Source: Algoriphagus sp. Y33 (GTDB lineage Bacteria > Bacteroidota > Bacteroidia > Cytophagales > Cyclobacteriaceae). From it: a stretch of DNA of 64,000 nucleotides. The position numbers and the translations under genes are program-made. The notes beneath the pieces were generated by a model. It worked only from the letters and a program-made list of their open reading frames with translations, did not search any database and was not told the origin of the DNA. Location: NCBI RefSeq assembly GCF_014838715.1, contig NZ_CP061947.1:5136001-5200000 (forward strand), given 5' to 3'. Below are positions 7,666-15,388 of this stretch, piece after piece. The stretch's first letter is position 1; each line of letters opens with the position of its first letter.

Positions 7666-8048
7666 TCAGTGTATTCAAAAATCCAATTTTTATTTTCGCC
7701 TCTGTCGCTTTTTGGGTGAATCAATACCTCGAAAAATCGCTCGGGATATTTGTTCCCGTTTATCATGCTTATGGCGATGATTTGATGGCTATGCCTGTAG
7801 CTTTCGGGATTTGTTTGCAAGTAATGAGGTGGTGGTACCCCGCAGGTTCAGGACTTACATTCACAAGAACCCAAGTGCTGGTAGGGTTAGTTTATTTTTC
7901 TGTCGTGTTTGAAGCCGTCTTGCCACTAGTCTCATCAACTTATACTGCCGATATTCTGGATATAGTTTGTTATGCACTCGGCTCCCTGGTATTTTATAAG
8001 TTTATGAATAAACCTGTTCTCCAATCCAAAAATCACCCGGTGCTTTAA
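7662..8048 (+). CDS. Small integral membrane protein
   Basis: A 128-residue protein starting at ATG 7662, which overlaps the upstream stop as ATGA. It is very hydrophobic, with about four predicted membrane segments (IFIFASVAFWVNQYL, MAMPVAFGICLQVM, VLVGLVYFSVVFEAVLPLV, ILDIVCYALGSLVFY). A conserved-looking YGDDLMAMP sits between the first two and DILDIVCYALG before the last. The pattern recalls VanZ-like proteins, but I cannot assign a function. The last 47 bases overlap the 3' end of the convergent gene on the other strand. Confidence 0.65.
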   Translation: MISVFKNPIFIFASVAFWVNQYLEKSLGIFVPVYHAYGDDLMAMPVAFGICLQVMRWWYPAGSGLTFTRTQVLVGLVYFSVVFEAVLPLVSSTYTADILDIVCYALGSLVFYKFMNKPVLQSKNHPVL

Positions 8049-8616
8049 TCTCTGTGATGCCCTCCGGCACTTCCAGCATTGTAGCATAGGTAATTGGCAA
8101 AATCAACTCCCCATTTTCATTTCGGATTTGGACAGGCATCCCTTCCTCTCCGTGGATATGGATGGTGCTTTCAGCAAACCACTTTTTGAATCCCCCTGAT
8201 GTTACAGGATAATACTTCCAGTCACCATCCAAAATGGTAAGATTGAGCAGGTCAAGTTTTTCCCGCAGGTCAAGTGCTTTCAGATGAGCTAATCCCACCA
8301 AATGCACTGCGCTGTGATCGCTGGAGATAAGGTAATCCAGCCCCGTTTGCAAATAATCATCTGCTGAAGCACTGATAAACCTCACCGGATATTGTTCTTC
8401 CAGCAGGTGTTGGTTTTCCGATTGAAAAGACTCTGAAGCCAGAATAACATCAATCTTTATTCCCCAACTCAATACTTGCTCAAGCGCCTTTTCACTGACT
8501 AAAACTGTCGGAACCCATTCCAAAAGGGGAGATACTTGACCAAATCTAACCCGATCTACTTCTAGAATAAGTACTGCCGGCTCCTGCTGCTCTTTGACGA
8601 AATGATGAGATGACAT
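8002..8616 (-). CDS. Uncharacterised protein, possibly thiamine-pyrophosphokinase-like
   Basis: A 204-residue soluble protein with no signal peptide. The N-terminal half alternates short hydrophobic strands and helices (AVLILEV, VPTVLVSEKALEQVL, IDVILASES), and the C-terminal part is beta-rich (PVTSGGFKKWF, GELILPITYA, VPEGITEIKAPGDFWIG). This is weakly reminiscent of thiamine pyrophosphokinase, which pairs a Rossmann-like half with a beta domain, but the usual GGR.DH motif is absent, so catalysis is doubtful. Its ATG overlaps the stop of the M19 dipeptidase gene (TAATG arrangement), indicating translational coupling and a shared operon. Confidence 0.6.
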   Translation of the reverse strand: MSSHHFVKEQQEPAVLILEVDRVRFGQVSPLLEWVPTVLVSEKALEQVLSWGIKIDVILASESFQSENQHLLEEQYPVRFISASADDYLQTGLDYLISSDHSAVHLVGLAHLKALDLREKLDLLNLTILDGDWKYYPVTSGGFKKWFAESTIHIHGEEGMPVQIRNENGELILPITYATMLEVPEGITEIKAPGDFWIGEQVYS

Positions 8617-9605
8617 TAGTTTTGGATTTTGCGATAGAACTCAAGCGAATTTCTATAGGATAGATTTTCCAGATCTTCTTCACTCAATTTATCTTTCAGA
8701 CTTTCTATCAAAGAGGGGTATTTTCCCGCATTCTCTACTAAGGGAAAATAAAATGGGTGCCGGGACGAATCTTCGAAGTCCTTGGTGTAAAAATAGTCAG
8801 CGCCAAAGCAGATAGCCTTTTGCCCTCCAATCTGAAAACCATGGAAAATATGATCAAACAAGCGCTCGGGCACTTCCGGATCCAGAAAAGCCCTGAGGAA
8901 ATTTACCCCAATAATCCCATCACGGTGTATAATTTCTTTGGCAAATTCATCTGTGAGATTGCGGGGATGGGTATAGATCTCCCGAAAATTTGAATGGCTT
9001 GCAATCACTGGTATTTTTAGATTCTGTCTATCAATATGATCGAGAATCCCTTCGGCAAGCAAATCTGAGGTATGTGAAAAGTCTATTGGGATGTTTTTGC
9101 CTGAGATGTAGTCAAGCAACTTTTTGCCATCATCCTTCAACCCTATTCCCTCAGTATAATTCCCTCCACCAAAACGGTTTTCGGTATGGTGTGTCAAACC
9201 TATGTAGGCTAGTTTATTCACTTTTGCCAGAATTCCATCAAACTGACTATAGATATCTTCCCAACTTGCGTCCTCATTTCCCAATCCGGCAGCATTTTCT
9301 ATAGCAGCCATGACTCCTATTCGTTTCTGCTTCTCCCAATTCAGCAGAAAATCTGCGCCGGCAAATGCAATATCGCTATCATGCTTGCCCAACAAGTCAG
9401 AGAAAATCTGTGCTTGTCTCGTGGCCATGGCCATGCTCTCCGACTTTACATCGGTATAAATTGCCAAAATCTGCATACGTACATTTCCGGCTTGTAGCCA
9501 GGGAATCGCACAGGCTATATCATGCTTCAAATAAGGACTTGCATCCGGGATTCTTGCCAGATAGGATAATAAATCACAATGCATGTCAACTATGGGAAAT
9601 TTCAT
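8616..9605 (-). CDS. Membrane-dipeptidase family (M19) peptidase
   Basis: A 329-residue metallopeptidase of the renal dipeptidase family, an amidohydrolase-fold enzyme binding two zinc ions and cleaving dipeptides. Metal-site motifs are visible: VDMHCDLL at residues 6-13 (HxD), GLTHHTENRFGGG, the DFSH strand end and ASHSNFR. No signal peptide or lipobox is seen, so despite the family name it should be cytoplasmic. It is the first gene of a two-gene minus-strand unit with the 204-residue protein downstream. Bacteroidota carry several M19 paralogues and the natural substrate is unknown. Confidence 0.88.
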   Translation of the reverse strand: MKFPIVDMHCDLLSYLARIPDASPYLKHDIACAIPWLQAGNVRMQILAIYTDVKSESMAMATRQAQIFSDLLGKHDSDIAFAGADFLLNWEKQKRIGVMAAIENAAGLGNEDASWEDIYSQFDGILAKVNKLAYIGLTHHTENRFGGGNYTEGIGLKDDGKKLLDYISGKNIPIDFSHTSDLLAEGILDHIDRQNLKIPVIASHSNFREIYTHPRNLTDEFAKEIIHRDGIIGVNFLRAFLDPEVPERLFDHIFHGFQIGGQKAICFGADYFYTKDFEDSSRHPFYFPLVENAGKYPSLIESLKDKLSEEDLENLSYRNSLEFYRKIQN

Positions 9606-9657
9606 CTGATTATAATTTGATTTTCATAGACCATAACCTGTCCAGTGATGAAGGAAA

Positions 9658-9752
9658 CGGGATGCCAGTCCCGTCCGCTGCGGCGGATCGGGAGAAATCA
9701 CACATTGACTTACAACCATGCCAGTGTGTGATCCCGTAGTTACGGAACTATG
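9658..9752. repeat. REP-like cluster of short palindromes
   Basis: Four hairpins follow each other: CGGGA-TGCCAG-TCCCG (9658-9673); TCCGC with GCGGA (9674-9687); ATCACACA with TGTGTGAT (9697-9704 and 9725-9732), extended by CGGGA and TCCCG; and CGTAGTT-ACGG-AACTATG (9735-9752). GC-rich palindromes of this kind between divergent genes look like a dispersed intergenic repeat. The decamer GATGCCAGTC is shared with 4356-4365. Confidence 0.45.
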
Positions 9753-9811
9753 CCTGTCTGCCTTATCAGGCTCCATTTCATCGTTTTTTGGGGTTAAGAC
9801 AAAGTAAGCCA

Positions 9812-9829
9812 AAAAAACGTACGTTTTTT
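9812..9829. promoter_or_regulatory. 18-bp perfect palindrome upstream of the kynurenine genes
   Basis: AAAAAACGTACGTTTTTT reads the same on both strands and ends 70 bases before the dioxygenase start. It is a candidate operator. A competing hairpin can form between CGTTTTTTGG (9782-9791) and CCAAAAAAACG (9809-9819). Confidence 0.45.
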
Positions 9830-9899
9830 AATACTTTTAGGGAGGATTACAGTATGTAGTTTCAGGATAGATTTCAATTTCACCAGAACAACAAGCACT

Positions 9900-10412
9900 A
9901 TGGCCTTAGCCCAACCCTTCAACTTCAAGAAATGGATAGACGAAAATAGACCTTTGCTCAAGCCTCCAATTGGAAATCAGCAGGTTTATAAAGGAAATGA
10001 TGATTTTATTGTGATGGTAGTCGGTGGACCAAATTCCCGAAAAGACTACCACTATAATGAAGGGGAGGAATTTTTCTATCAGCTGGAAGGAGATATCACA
10101 CTGAAGGTAATAGAAGATGGCAAGCCAAAGGACATTCCTATCCGAGAGGGAGAAATATTCCTTCTACCGGCTAAAGTGCCTCATTCTCCGCGCCGACCTG
10201 CCAATACTATCGGATTGGTGATCGAGCGATACAGAAGAAATGGTGAGGTTGATGGATTTATTTGGCATTGCGAAAACTGTGGAGAAAAACTCTACGAAGA
10301 GTATGCCGAAGTGACTGACATTGTAAATCAGCTGCCTCCGATTATGGCCAGGTTTTGGGGTAACCCAGAGCACATTACTTGCAATAATTGCGGGACAGTG
10401 ATGGAGAAATAA
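9900..10412 (+). CDS. 3-hydroxyanthranilate 3,4-dioxygenase
   Basis: Opens the ring of 3-hydroxyanthranilate to give 2-amino-3-carboxymuconate semialdehyde, which cyclises to quinolinate for NAD synthesis or goes on to degradation. The 170-residue cupin shows the expected iron ligands His51, Glu57 and His95, substrate arginines Arg47 and Arg99, and Glu109. The C-terminal rubredoxin-like site is complete (CENCG at 124-128, CNNCG at 161-165), as in the bacterial NbaC/HaaO type. It is the first gene of a plus-strand trio with kynU and kmo, so the genes run opposite to pathway order. Confidence 0.95.
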   Translation: MALAQPFNFKKWIDENRPLLKPPIGNQQVYKGNDDFIVMVVGGPNSRKDYHYNEGEEFFYQLEGDITLKVIEDGKPKDIPIREGEIFLLPAKVPHSPRRPANTIGLVIERYRRNGEVDGFIWHCENCGEKLYEEYAEVTDIVNQLPPIMARFWGNPEHITCNNCGTVMEK

Positions 10413-10516
10413 AGTTATCAGTGGTAAGGCGTCAAAGTTTCAGAATCAACAGCTATAGACTGTTGACCGTAAACTATTGCCGAGAAAAACTGATTTATAG
10501 CCCAACTATTTTAAAA

Positions 10517-11794
10517 ATGAACTATCAATACTCAGCCCAATTTGCTCAGCAAATGGATGAAAAGGATTCTCTTTCCCGCTTTCGAGACCACTTCCTTTTC
10601 CCAAAAGTAAATGGAAAAGACGCAATTTATCTCTGCGGAAATTCTCTGGGATTACAGCCTAAATCCGCAAAAGATTACATCGCTAGGGAATTGTCAAATT
10701 GGGCAGAAATGGGGGTGGATGGTCATTTTCATGGAGAAGACGCCTGGTTTTTCGCAAAGCAAAAATCAAAGCCTGCACTTTCAGAAATCATCGGAGCCCA
10801 TGAGCATGAGGTAGTCGCTATGAACAACTTGTCGGTAAATCTACATCTCCTGATGGTTTCATTTTATCGACCTACCAAAGATCGATATAAAATAATCGTG
10901 GAAGCCGGGGCTTTTCCCTCAGACCAATACATGCTGGAAACTCAGGCAAAGTTTCATGGCTTGGATCCTGAGGAGGTAATTGTGGAACTTAAGCCGAGAG
11001 CAGGTGAGCACACACTTCGTACGGAAGACATTATAGCTGAAATACATAGTCTGGGAGATTCACTTGCCTTGGTCAATATGGCCGGTCTGCAATATTACAC
11101 AGGGCAGGTTTTCGACATGAAAGCCATTACGGCTGCAGCCCATAAAGTAGGGGCTTATGCCGGGTTTGATTTGGCACATGCTGCCGGCAATGTTCTCCTG
11201 AGTTTGCATGATTGGGATGTGGATTTTGCGACATGGTGCAGCTATAAATATATGAATTCAGGGCCCGGAAATGTGTCCGGAGTGTTTGTCCATGAGCGCT
11301 TTGCTGAGCGGGCTGATATGAATCGTTTTGCAGGTTGGTGGGGGCATGATCAGGAGCAGCGCTTTAAAATGGAAAAGGGATTTGTCCCTATGCATGGTGC
11401 GGATGGTTGGCAGCTTTCCAATTCTGATATTCTCGGACTGGCAGTTCATCAGGCTTCTTTGGATATTTTCCAAGAGGCCGGAATGGCAAATTTGAGACAT
11501 AAATCTGAGCAGTTGACAGCATATTTGGCCTATTTAATAGAAGAAATCAGCGGAAAATCAGGGGTTTTGGAAATTATTACTCCTAAAAATCCTGCGGAAA
11601 GAGGTTGTCAGTTATCTTTGCACATTCATCGAGGCGGCAAGTCTGTATTTGATGAATGGTATAAACAAGGAATAGTGGGAGACTGGCGCAATCCGAATGT
11701 GATCCGTCTGGCACCTACGCCACTCTATAACAGCTTCCTAGACGTGTTCCGATTTGCGCAGATTTTGGAACAATCTCTGAAGAAATTCGCTTAA
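10517..11794 (+). CDS. kynU: Kynureninase
   Basis: PLP enzyme that cleaves kynurenine or 3-hydroxykynurenine to (3-hydroxy)anthranilate plus alanine. From ATG 10517 (MNYQYSAQFAQQMD) the protein is 425 residues, the usual length; the open frame extends further upstream, but that extension has no conserved features. Family marks include YLCGNSLGLQPKSAKD, GAFPSDQYMLETQ, the cofactor Asp in GFDLAHAAGN, and WCSYKYMNSGPGNVSG with the PLP-binding lysine. Followed by kmo after a short gap; the product of Kmo is its likely substrate. Confidence 0.95.
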   Translation: MNYQYSAQFAQQMDEKDSLSRFRDHFLFPKVNGKDAIYLCGNSLGLQPKSAKDYIARELSNWAEMGVDGHFHGEDAWFFAKQKSKPALSEIIGAHEHEVVAMNNLSVNLHLLMVSFYRPTKDRYKIIVEAGAFPSDQYMLETQAKFHGLDPEEVIVELKPRAGEHTLRTEDIIAEIHSLGDSLALVNMAGLQYYTGQVFDMKAITAAAHKVGAYAGFDLAHAAGNVLLSLHDWDVDFATWCSYKYMNSGPGNVSGVFVHERFAERADMNRFAGWWGHDQEQRFKMEKGFVPMHGADGWQLSNSDILGLAVHQASLDIFQEAGMANLRHKSEQLTAYLAYLIEEISGKSGVLEIITPKNPAERGCQLSLHIHRGGKSVFDEWYKQGIVGDWRNPNVIRLAPTPLYNSFLDVFRFAQILEQSLKKFA

Positions 11795-11819
11795 AGGAAG
11801 CGTGGATAAAACAATCCAA

Positions 11820-13172
11820 ATGAAAAAGAATCAAGTTACCGTATTGGGAGCCGGACTTATTGGTTCCCTAATGGCTATATACCTTAAGCGTCAGGGCTTA
11901 CAAGTGGAAGTATATGACAAAAGACCCGACAAGCGCACATCACCTTTTGAAGAAGGAAAAAGATCCATCAACATGGCACTTAGCCACCGCGGATGGAAAG
12001 CACTTGAGGAAGTCGGGCTAAAGGATAAGGTAATGCCTCTGGCCATTCCGATGTATGGTCGCAAAGTTCACGATGAGCATGGCGGTACTACGTTTATTTC
12101 CTACGGAAAAGAAAATCAGGCCATATATTCTCTCTCAAGAGGCAAATTCAATCAGTTACTTGTAGAAGAAGGGGAGCGGCTGGGCGTTAACTTCAATTTC
12201 GAACACAAATGCACCGATGTAGATTTCCGCAATCAGCAGATTGATTTCAAGACACCTGAGGGCGAAAAGAAAGTGCTGGCTCCTGTATTATTCGGATCAG
12301 ATGGAGCATATTCTTCCCTAAGACTGGCTATGCAAAAACAAATCCGCTTCAATTACAAGCAAGAATACATCTCCCACGAATACAAAGAGTTGACGATTCC
12401 GGCAACCGCTGATGGTGAATTTGCCATGGATCCACATGCATTGCATATCTGGCCAAGAGGCAAGTTTATGCTGATCGCACTTCCAAATCCTGACAAAACA
12501 TTCACCTGTACACTGTTTTTGCCGCATGGTGGCACTAAAGTATGCTTTGACAAAATCAATGATGAGCATGATTTAGAAATCTTATTCTCTAATTATTTTG
12601 ATGATGCATATCAATTGATGCCTGATCTCAAGACTGAGTTTTTTGCCAACCCTACCTCAGCCCTGATTAATGTGGAGTGCTTTCCATGGGTGCAAGGTAC
12701 AAGTTTGCTGATGGGAGATGCGAGCCATGCGATGGTTCCCTTCTATGGTCAAGGGATGAACTGTGGTTTTGAGGATTGCTCGATCTTGAATGGACTAATC
12801 GATAAGTACGGGACTAACTCATGGGATTTGGTTTTTGAGAAATTTCAGAAAAAGCGCAAAGTGGATACGGATGCCATCTGTCAATTGGCTATGGAGAATT
12901 TTGAAGAAATGAAAGATTCTGTGGCGGATCCTAAGTTTGTCCTTCGTAAGAAAATCGAAGCCAAACTATACGAACTGTATCCAAATGACTGGATCCCTTT
13001 GTATTCCATGGTGACTTTTACGGATATGAGGTATTCGGAAGCCTATGCACAGGGAAAATTGCAAGAGGCTGTAATGGATCGCGTGATGGCTGATCCGCTG
13101 ATCACTGAGAATTGGAATAAACTCGACTATGAGGATATTATCTATAAAATGGAAACGACAAAAGCGGTGTAG
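11820..13172 (+). CDS. kmo: Kynurenine 3-monooxygenase
   Basis: FAD- and NADPH-dependent hydroxylase converting kynurenine to 3-hydroxykynurenine. From ATG 11820 it is 450 residues long. The N-terminus has the Rossmann motif VLGAGLIGSLMA, and the second flavin motif is GDASHAMVPFYGQGMNCGFE around 295-315. A GTG at 11802 is an alternative start and is preceded by AAAGGAAG, which could serve as a ribosome site. ATG is preferred because it gives the usual short lead into the Rossmann strand. The C-terminal region lacks the membrane anchor of the eukaryotic enzyme. Tryptophan dioxygenase and kynurenine formamidase are not in the window. Confidence 0.94.
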   Translation: MKKNQVTVLGAGLIGSLMAIYLKRQGLQVEVYDKRPDKRTSPFEEGKRSINMALSHRGWKALEEVGLKDKVMPLAIPMYGRKVHDEHGGTTFISYGKENQAIYSLSRGKFNQLLVEEGERLGVNFNFEHKCTDVDFRNQQIDFKTPEGEKKVLAPVLFGSDGAYSSLRLAMQKQIRFNYKQEYISHEYKELTIPATADGEFAMDPHALHIWPRGKFMLIALPNPDKTFTCTLFLPHGGTKVCFDKINDEHDLEILFSNYFDDAYQLMPDLKTEFFANPTSALINVECFPWVQGTSLLMGDASHAMVPFYGQGMNCGFEDCSILNGLIDKYGTNSWDLVFEKFQKKRKVDTDAICQLAMENFEEMKDSVADPKFVLRKKIEAKLYELYPNDWIPLYSMVTFTDMRYSEAYAQGKLQEAVMDRVMADPLITENWNKLDYEDIIYKMETTKAV

Positions 13173-13456
13173 CTTTCTTAACCGCAAAGGCTCTAAAGTT
13201 TTGCATAGAAGGCAGCTTTTGAGCTAAGCTCTATTGGGTACACTTACCGCTATTCGTGCCTTATGAGCGAGCAACTATACAGTGCTATTAAATCCAACTA
13301 GTCCATCTGAATCTTTGAGCTGTTGAATGGATGAGAATATCCAGCTTCTGTAGAAGCAGGATAACACTAATTTGTGACCTCAGCGTAATTCTTTGCGCTC
13401 TCTGTGGTTAAAAAAGAATTTATAAAAAAAGCACTGATTGCTCAACGCCTTAAATT
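13173..13456. other. Intergenic region with degenerate AACCACAAAG repeats
   Basis: No gene is seen between the convergent kmo and pheS. TTAACCGCAAAG at 13178-13189 and CTTTGCGCTCTCTGTGGTTAA at 13391-13411 face each other as an inverted pair of the degenerate repeat that also occurs at 15316-15347. No clear T-tailed terminator is recognised. Confidence 0.45.
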
Positions 13457-14485
13457 TTATAAAAGCGGCCTAAACTGCCTCAGGAATCTCACATCATTCT
13501 CGGTGAATAGACGAAGATCTTTGATCTGGTATTTCAGCATAGCAATTCGCTCGATTCCCATACCGAAGGCAAAACCTGTATACTTTTTAGAATCTATCCC
13601 GCAGTTTTCCAACACATTGGGATCTACCATTCCCGAACCGCCGATCTCTACCCAGCCGCTGCCTTTGCAGACATTGCAACCCTTACCGCCACAGATCAGA
13701 CAAGATATATCGATCTCCGCACTTGGTTCGGTAAACGGGAAATATGACGGTCTGAAACGGACCTTGGTTTCCTTTCCAAACATCTCTTTGGCAAAGTGAT
13801 ACAGTGTATTCTTCAAATCTGCGAACCCAACATTTTCATCCACATAAAGCCCTTCCACTTGGTGGAAAATACAATGCGCCCTGGCTGAGATCGCTTCATT
13901 TCTATACACTCTCCCCGGGGACAGCGTGCGAATCGGAGGTTTCTGATTTTCCATCACCCGTACCTGCACAGAAGAAGTATGCGTTCGTAAGGCTATATCA
14001 GGATTTTTCTCAATAAAGAAGGTATCCTGCATCTCGCGGGCAGGGTGATTTTCAGGAAAATTCAGCGCGGTGAAGTTATGCCAATCGTCCTCAATCTCGG
14101 GCCCTTCCGAAAGGTTGAATCCGATGCGTTCGAAAATCTCAATGATACGCTGACGGGTAGCCGTCAAGGGGTGAATTCCTCCCAAGCTTTGATTGGTAGG
14201 AGGAAGCGTCAAATCAATATCAGCCGATTTTGACTTTTTATTTGCCTGATTAACTTTTTCGATCAGCTCTTGGAATTTCGACTCAGCGAGTTGCTTTACT
14301 CCATTTACCAACTGTCCATAGGATTTTTTCTCCTCATTGGGGATTTTTCCCATTCCTGCAAAGAGCTCGCCCACTACACTTTTTTTGGAGATATACTCCA
14401 TTCTGTAGGTTTCTAACTCCTCCGGACTGTTGGCGTCTGCTGCTGCAATAGCGGCTTTGATAGCTTCGATTTTCTCCTGGTACAT
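13457..14485 (-). CDS. pheS: Phenylalanine-tRNA ligase alpha subunit
   Basis: Catalytic subunit of phenylalanyl-tRNA synthetase. The N-terminal coiled coil (about residues 1-90) is followed by the class II core: LGGIHPLT, FNLSEGPEIEDDWHNF (motif 1 area), SPGRVYRNEAISARAHCIFHQVEG (motif 2) and GFAFGMGIERIAMLKY (motif 3). A cysteine-rich insert CLICGGKGCNVCKGSGW, common in many bacterial PheS, is present. The start is ATG 14483-14485; a GTG codon directly before it is in frame but unlikely. pheT is not adjacent, which is usual in Bacteroidota. Confidence 0.97.
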   Translation of the reverse strand: MYQEKIEAIKAAIAAADANSPEELETYRMEYISKKSVVGELFAGMGKIPNEEKKSYGQLVNGVKQLAESKFQELIEKVNQANKKSKSADIDLTLPPTNQSLGGIHPLTATRQRIIEIFERIGFNLSEGPEIEDDWHNFTALNFPENHPAREMQDTFFIEKNPDIALRTHTSSVQVRVMENQKPPIRTLSPGRVYRNEAISARAHCIFHQVEGLYVDENVGFADLKNTLYHFAKEMFGKETKVRFRPSYFPFTEPSAEIDISCLICGGKGCNVCKGSGWVEIGGSGMVDPNVLENCGIDSKKYTGFAFGMGIERIAMLKYQIKDLRLFTENDVRFLRQFRPLL

Positions 14486-14694
14486 CACTTACTGGTTAAT
14501 CAAGCCACAAAGCTAATGCTTTTGATGTTTTTTGGGTATAAAAGACCGGGTGAATGCATAAACTACTTCGTTTACAGCAAGCTTTTGAGTTGTTGCTGAA
14601 ATCTTTTTTTGATTGGCACTAAATCCACCCCTACAAATGCGCTCGTATCTCCTTCCAAATACACTTCCAATAAAATCATCAAACTAAAAAGATC

Positions 14695-15261
14695 ATGAAA
14701 ATCCAAAATTACTTCAAACTCGCCCTAGCAGCCTTTATTTTTCTTTCTTCAAATCTAGCTTTTGCTCAAATGGAAAAAACGAAAACAGTAGGAGGGGCAG
14801 AAATGTATCCTTCCAAAAATATCGTGGAAAACGCGGTGAATTCTAAAGACCACACCACATTGGTGGCTGCGGTAAAAGCTGCCGGATTGGTGGAGACTCT
14901 TCAGGGAGCAGGACCGTTTACTGTTTTTGCACCTGATAATATGGCCTTCGACAAACTTCCTGCAGGAACAGTAGAGTCGCTCTTGAAGCCAGAAAATAAA
15001 ACTCAGCTACAGGCAGTGCTTACTTATCATGTAGTAGCGGGCAAAATGGGATCGAAAGAAATCTCTGCTGCGATCAAAAAAGGTGACGGCAAAGCTATCG
15101 TTACTACAGTGCAAGGCGGTAAGCTAACTGCTTGGATGAAAGGAAAAGATCTGTACATCACGGATGAAAATGGTGGAGAATCCAAAGTGACCATTGCAGA
15201 TGTGTGGCAGTCAAATGGTGTGATTCACTCTGTGGATACAGTGTTGCTTCCCAAAATATAA
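14695..15261 (+). CDS. Secreted fasciclin (FAS1) domain protein
   Basis: A 188-residue exported protein with a clear signal peptide ending ...SSNLAFAQ, then one FAS1 domain. The domain motifs are AGPFTVFAPDNMAFDKLPAG (H1 box), LTYHVVAGKM (YH motif) and NGVIHSVDTVLLP (H2 box). FAS1 domains mediate adhesion or bind small ligands at the cell surface (family knowledge); the ligand here is unknown. A strong terminator follows the stop, so the gene is monocistronic. Confidence 0.92.
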   Translation: MKIQNYFKLALAAFIFLSSNLAFAQMEKTKTVGGAEMYPSKNIVENAVNSKDHTTLVAAVKAAGLVETLQGAGPFTVFAPDNMAFDKLPAGTVESLLKPENKTQLQAVLTYHVVAGKMGSKEISAAIKKGDGKAIVTTVQGGKLTAWMKGKDLYITDENGGESKVTIADVWQSNGVIHSVDTVLLPKI

Positions 15262-15282
15262 TAACTGCGTAACCCAATTGCG

Positions 15283-15310
15283 AAGCCGATTCCTGATGGA
15301 GTCGGCTTTT
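15283..15310 (+). terminator. Terminator of the fasciclin gene
   Basis: AAGCCGA and TCGGCTT pair around a 12-base loop and run into TT, 22 bases after the stop codon. Confidence 0.8.
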
Positions 15311-15315
15311 CTGAT

Positions 15316-15347
15316 TTAACCACAAAGCCCACAAAGAAAGCGCAAAG
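15316..15347. repeat. Degenerate AACCACAAAG-type intergenic repeat
   Basis: TTAACCACAAAG followed by CACAAAG and GCGCAAAG. The same wording appears at 13178-13189 (TTAACCGCAAAG) and reversed at 13391-13411. These are short non-coding repeats of unknown origin. Confidence 0.4.
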
Positions 15348-15388
15348 ATCACTAGTACCTTATTTGTCGCTTGAGAATTTTTGCCGTG

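Larger units (their letters stand above)
9606..9899. other. Intergenic region with hairpin cluster
   Basis: No gene is supported. The region between the divergent dipeptidase and kynurenine genes contains the palindromic cluster at 9658-9752 and, nearer the dioxygenase gene, the symmetric site at 9812-9829. Promoters for both directions must lie here, but no clear TAnnTTTG element is seen. Confidence 0.5.

Noticed and set aside
10388..10516. N-terminal extension of kynureninase to base 10388
   Set aside because: It would overlap the dioxygenase gene and adds residues with no family similarity; ATG at 10517 gives the normal length.
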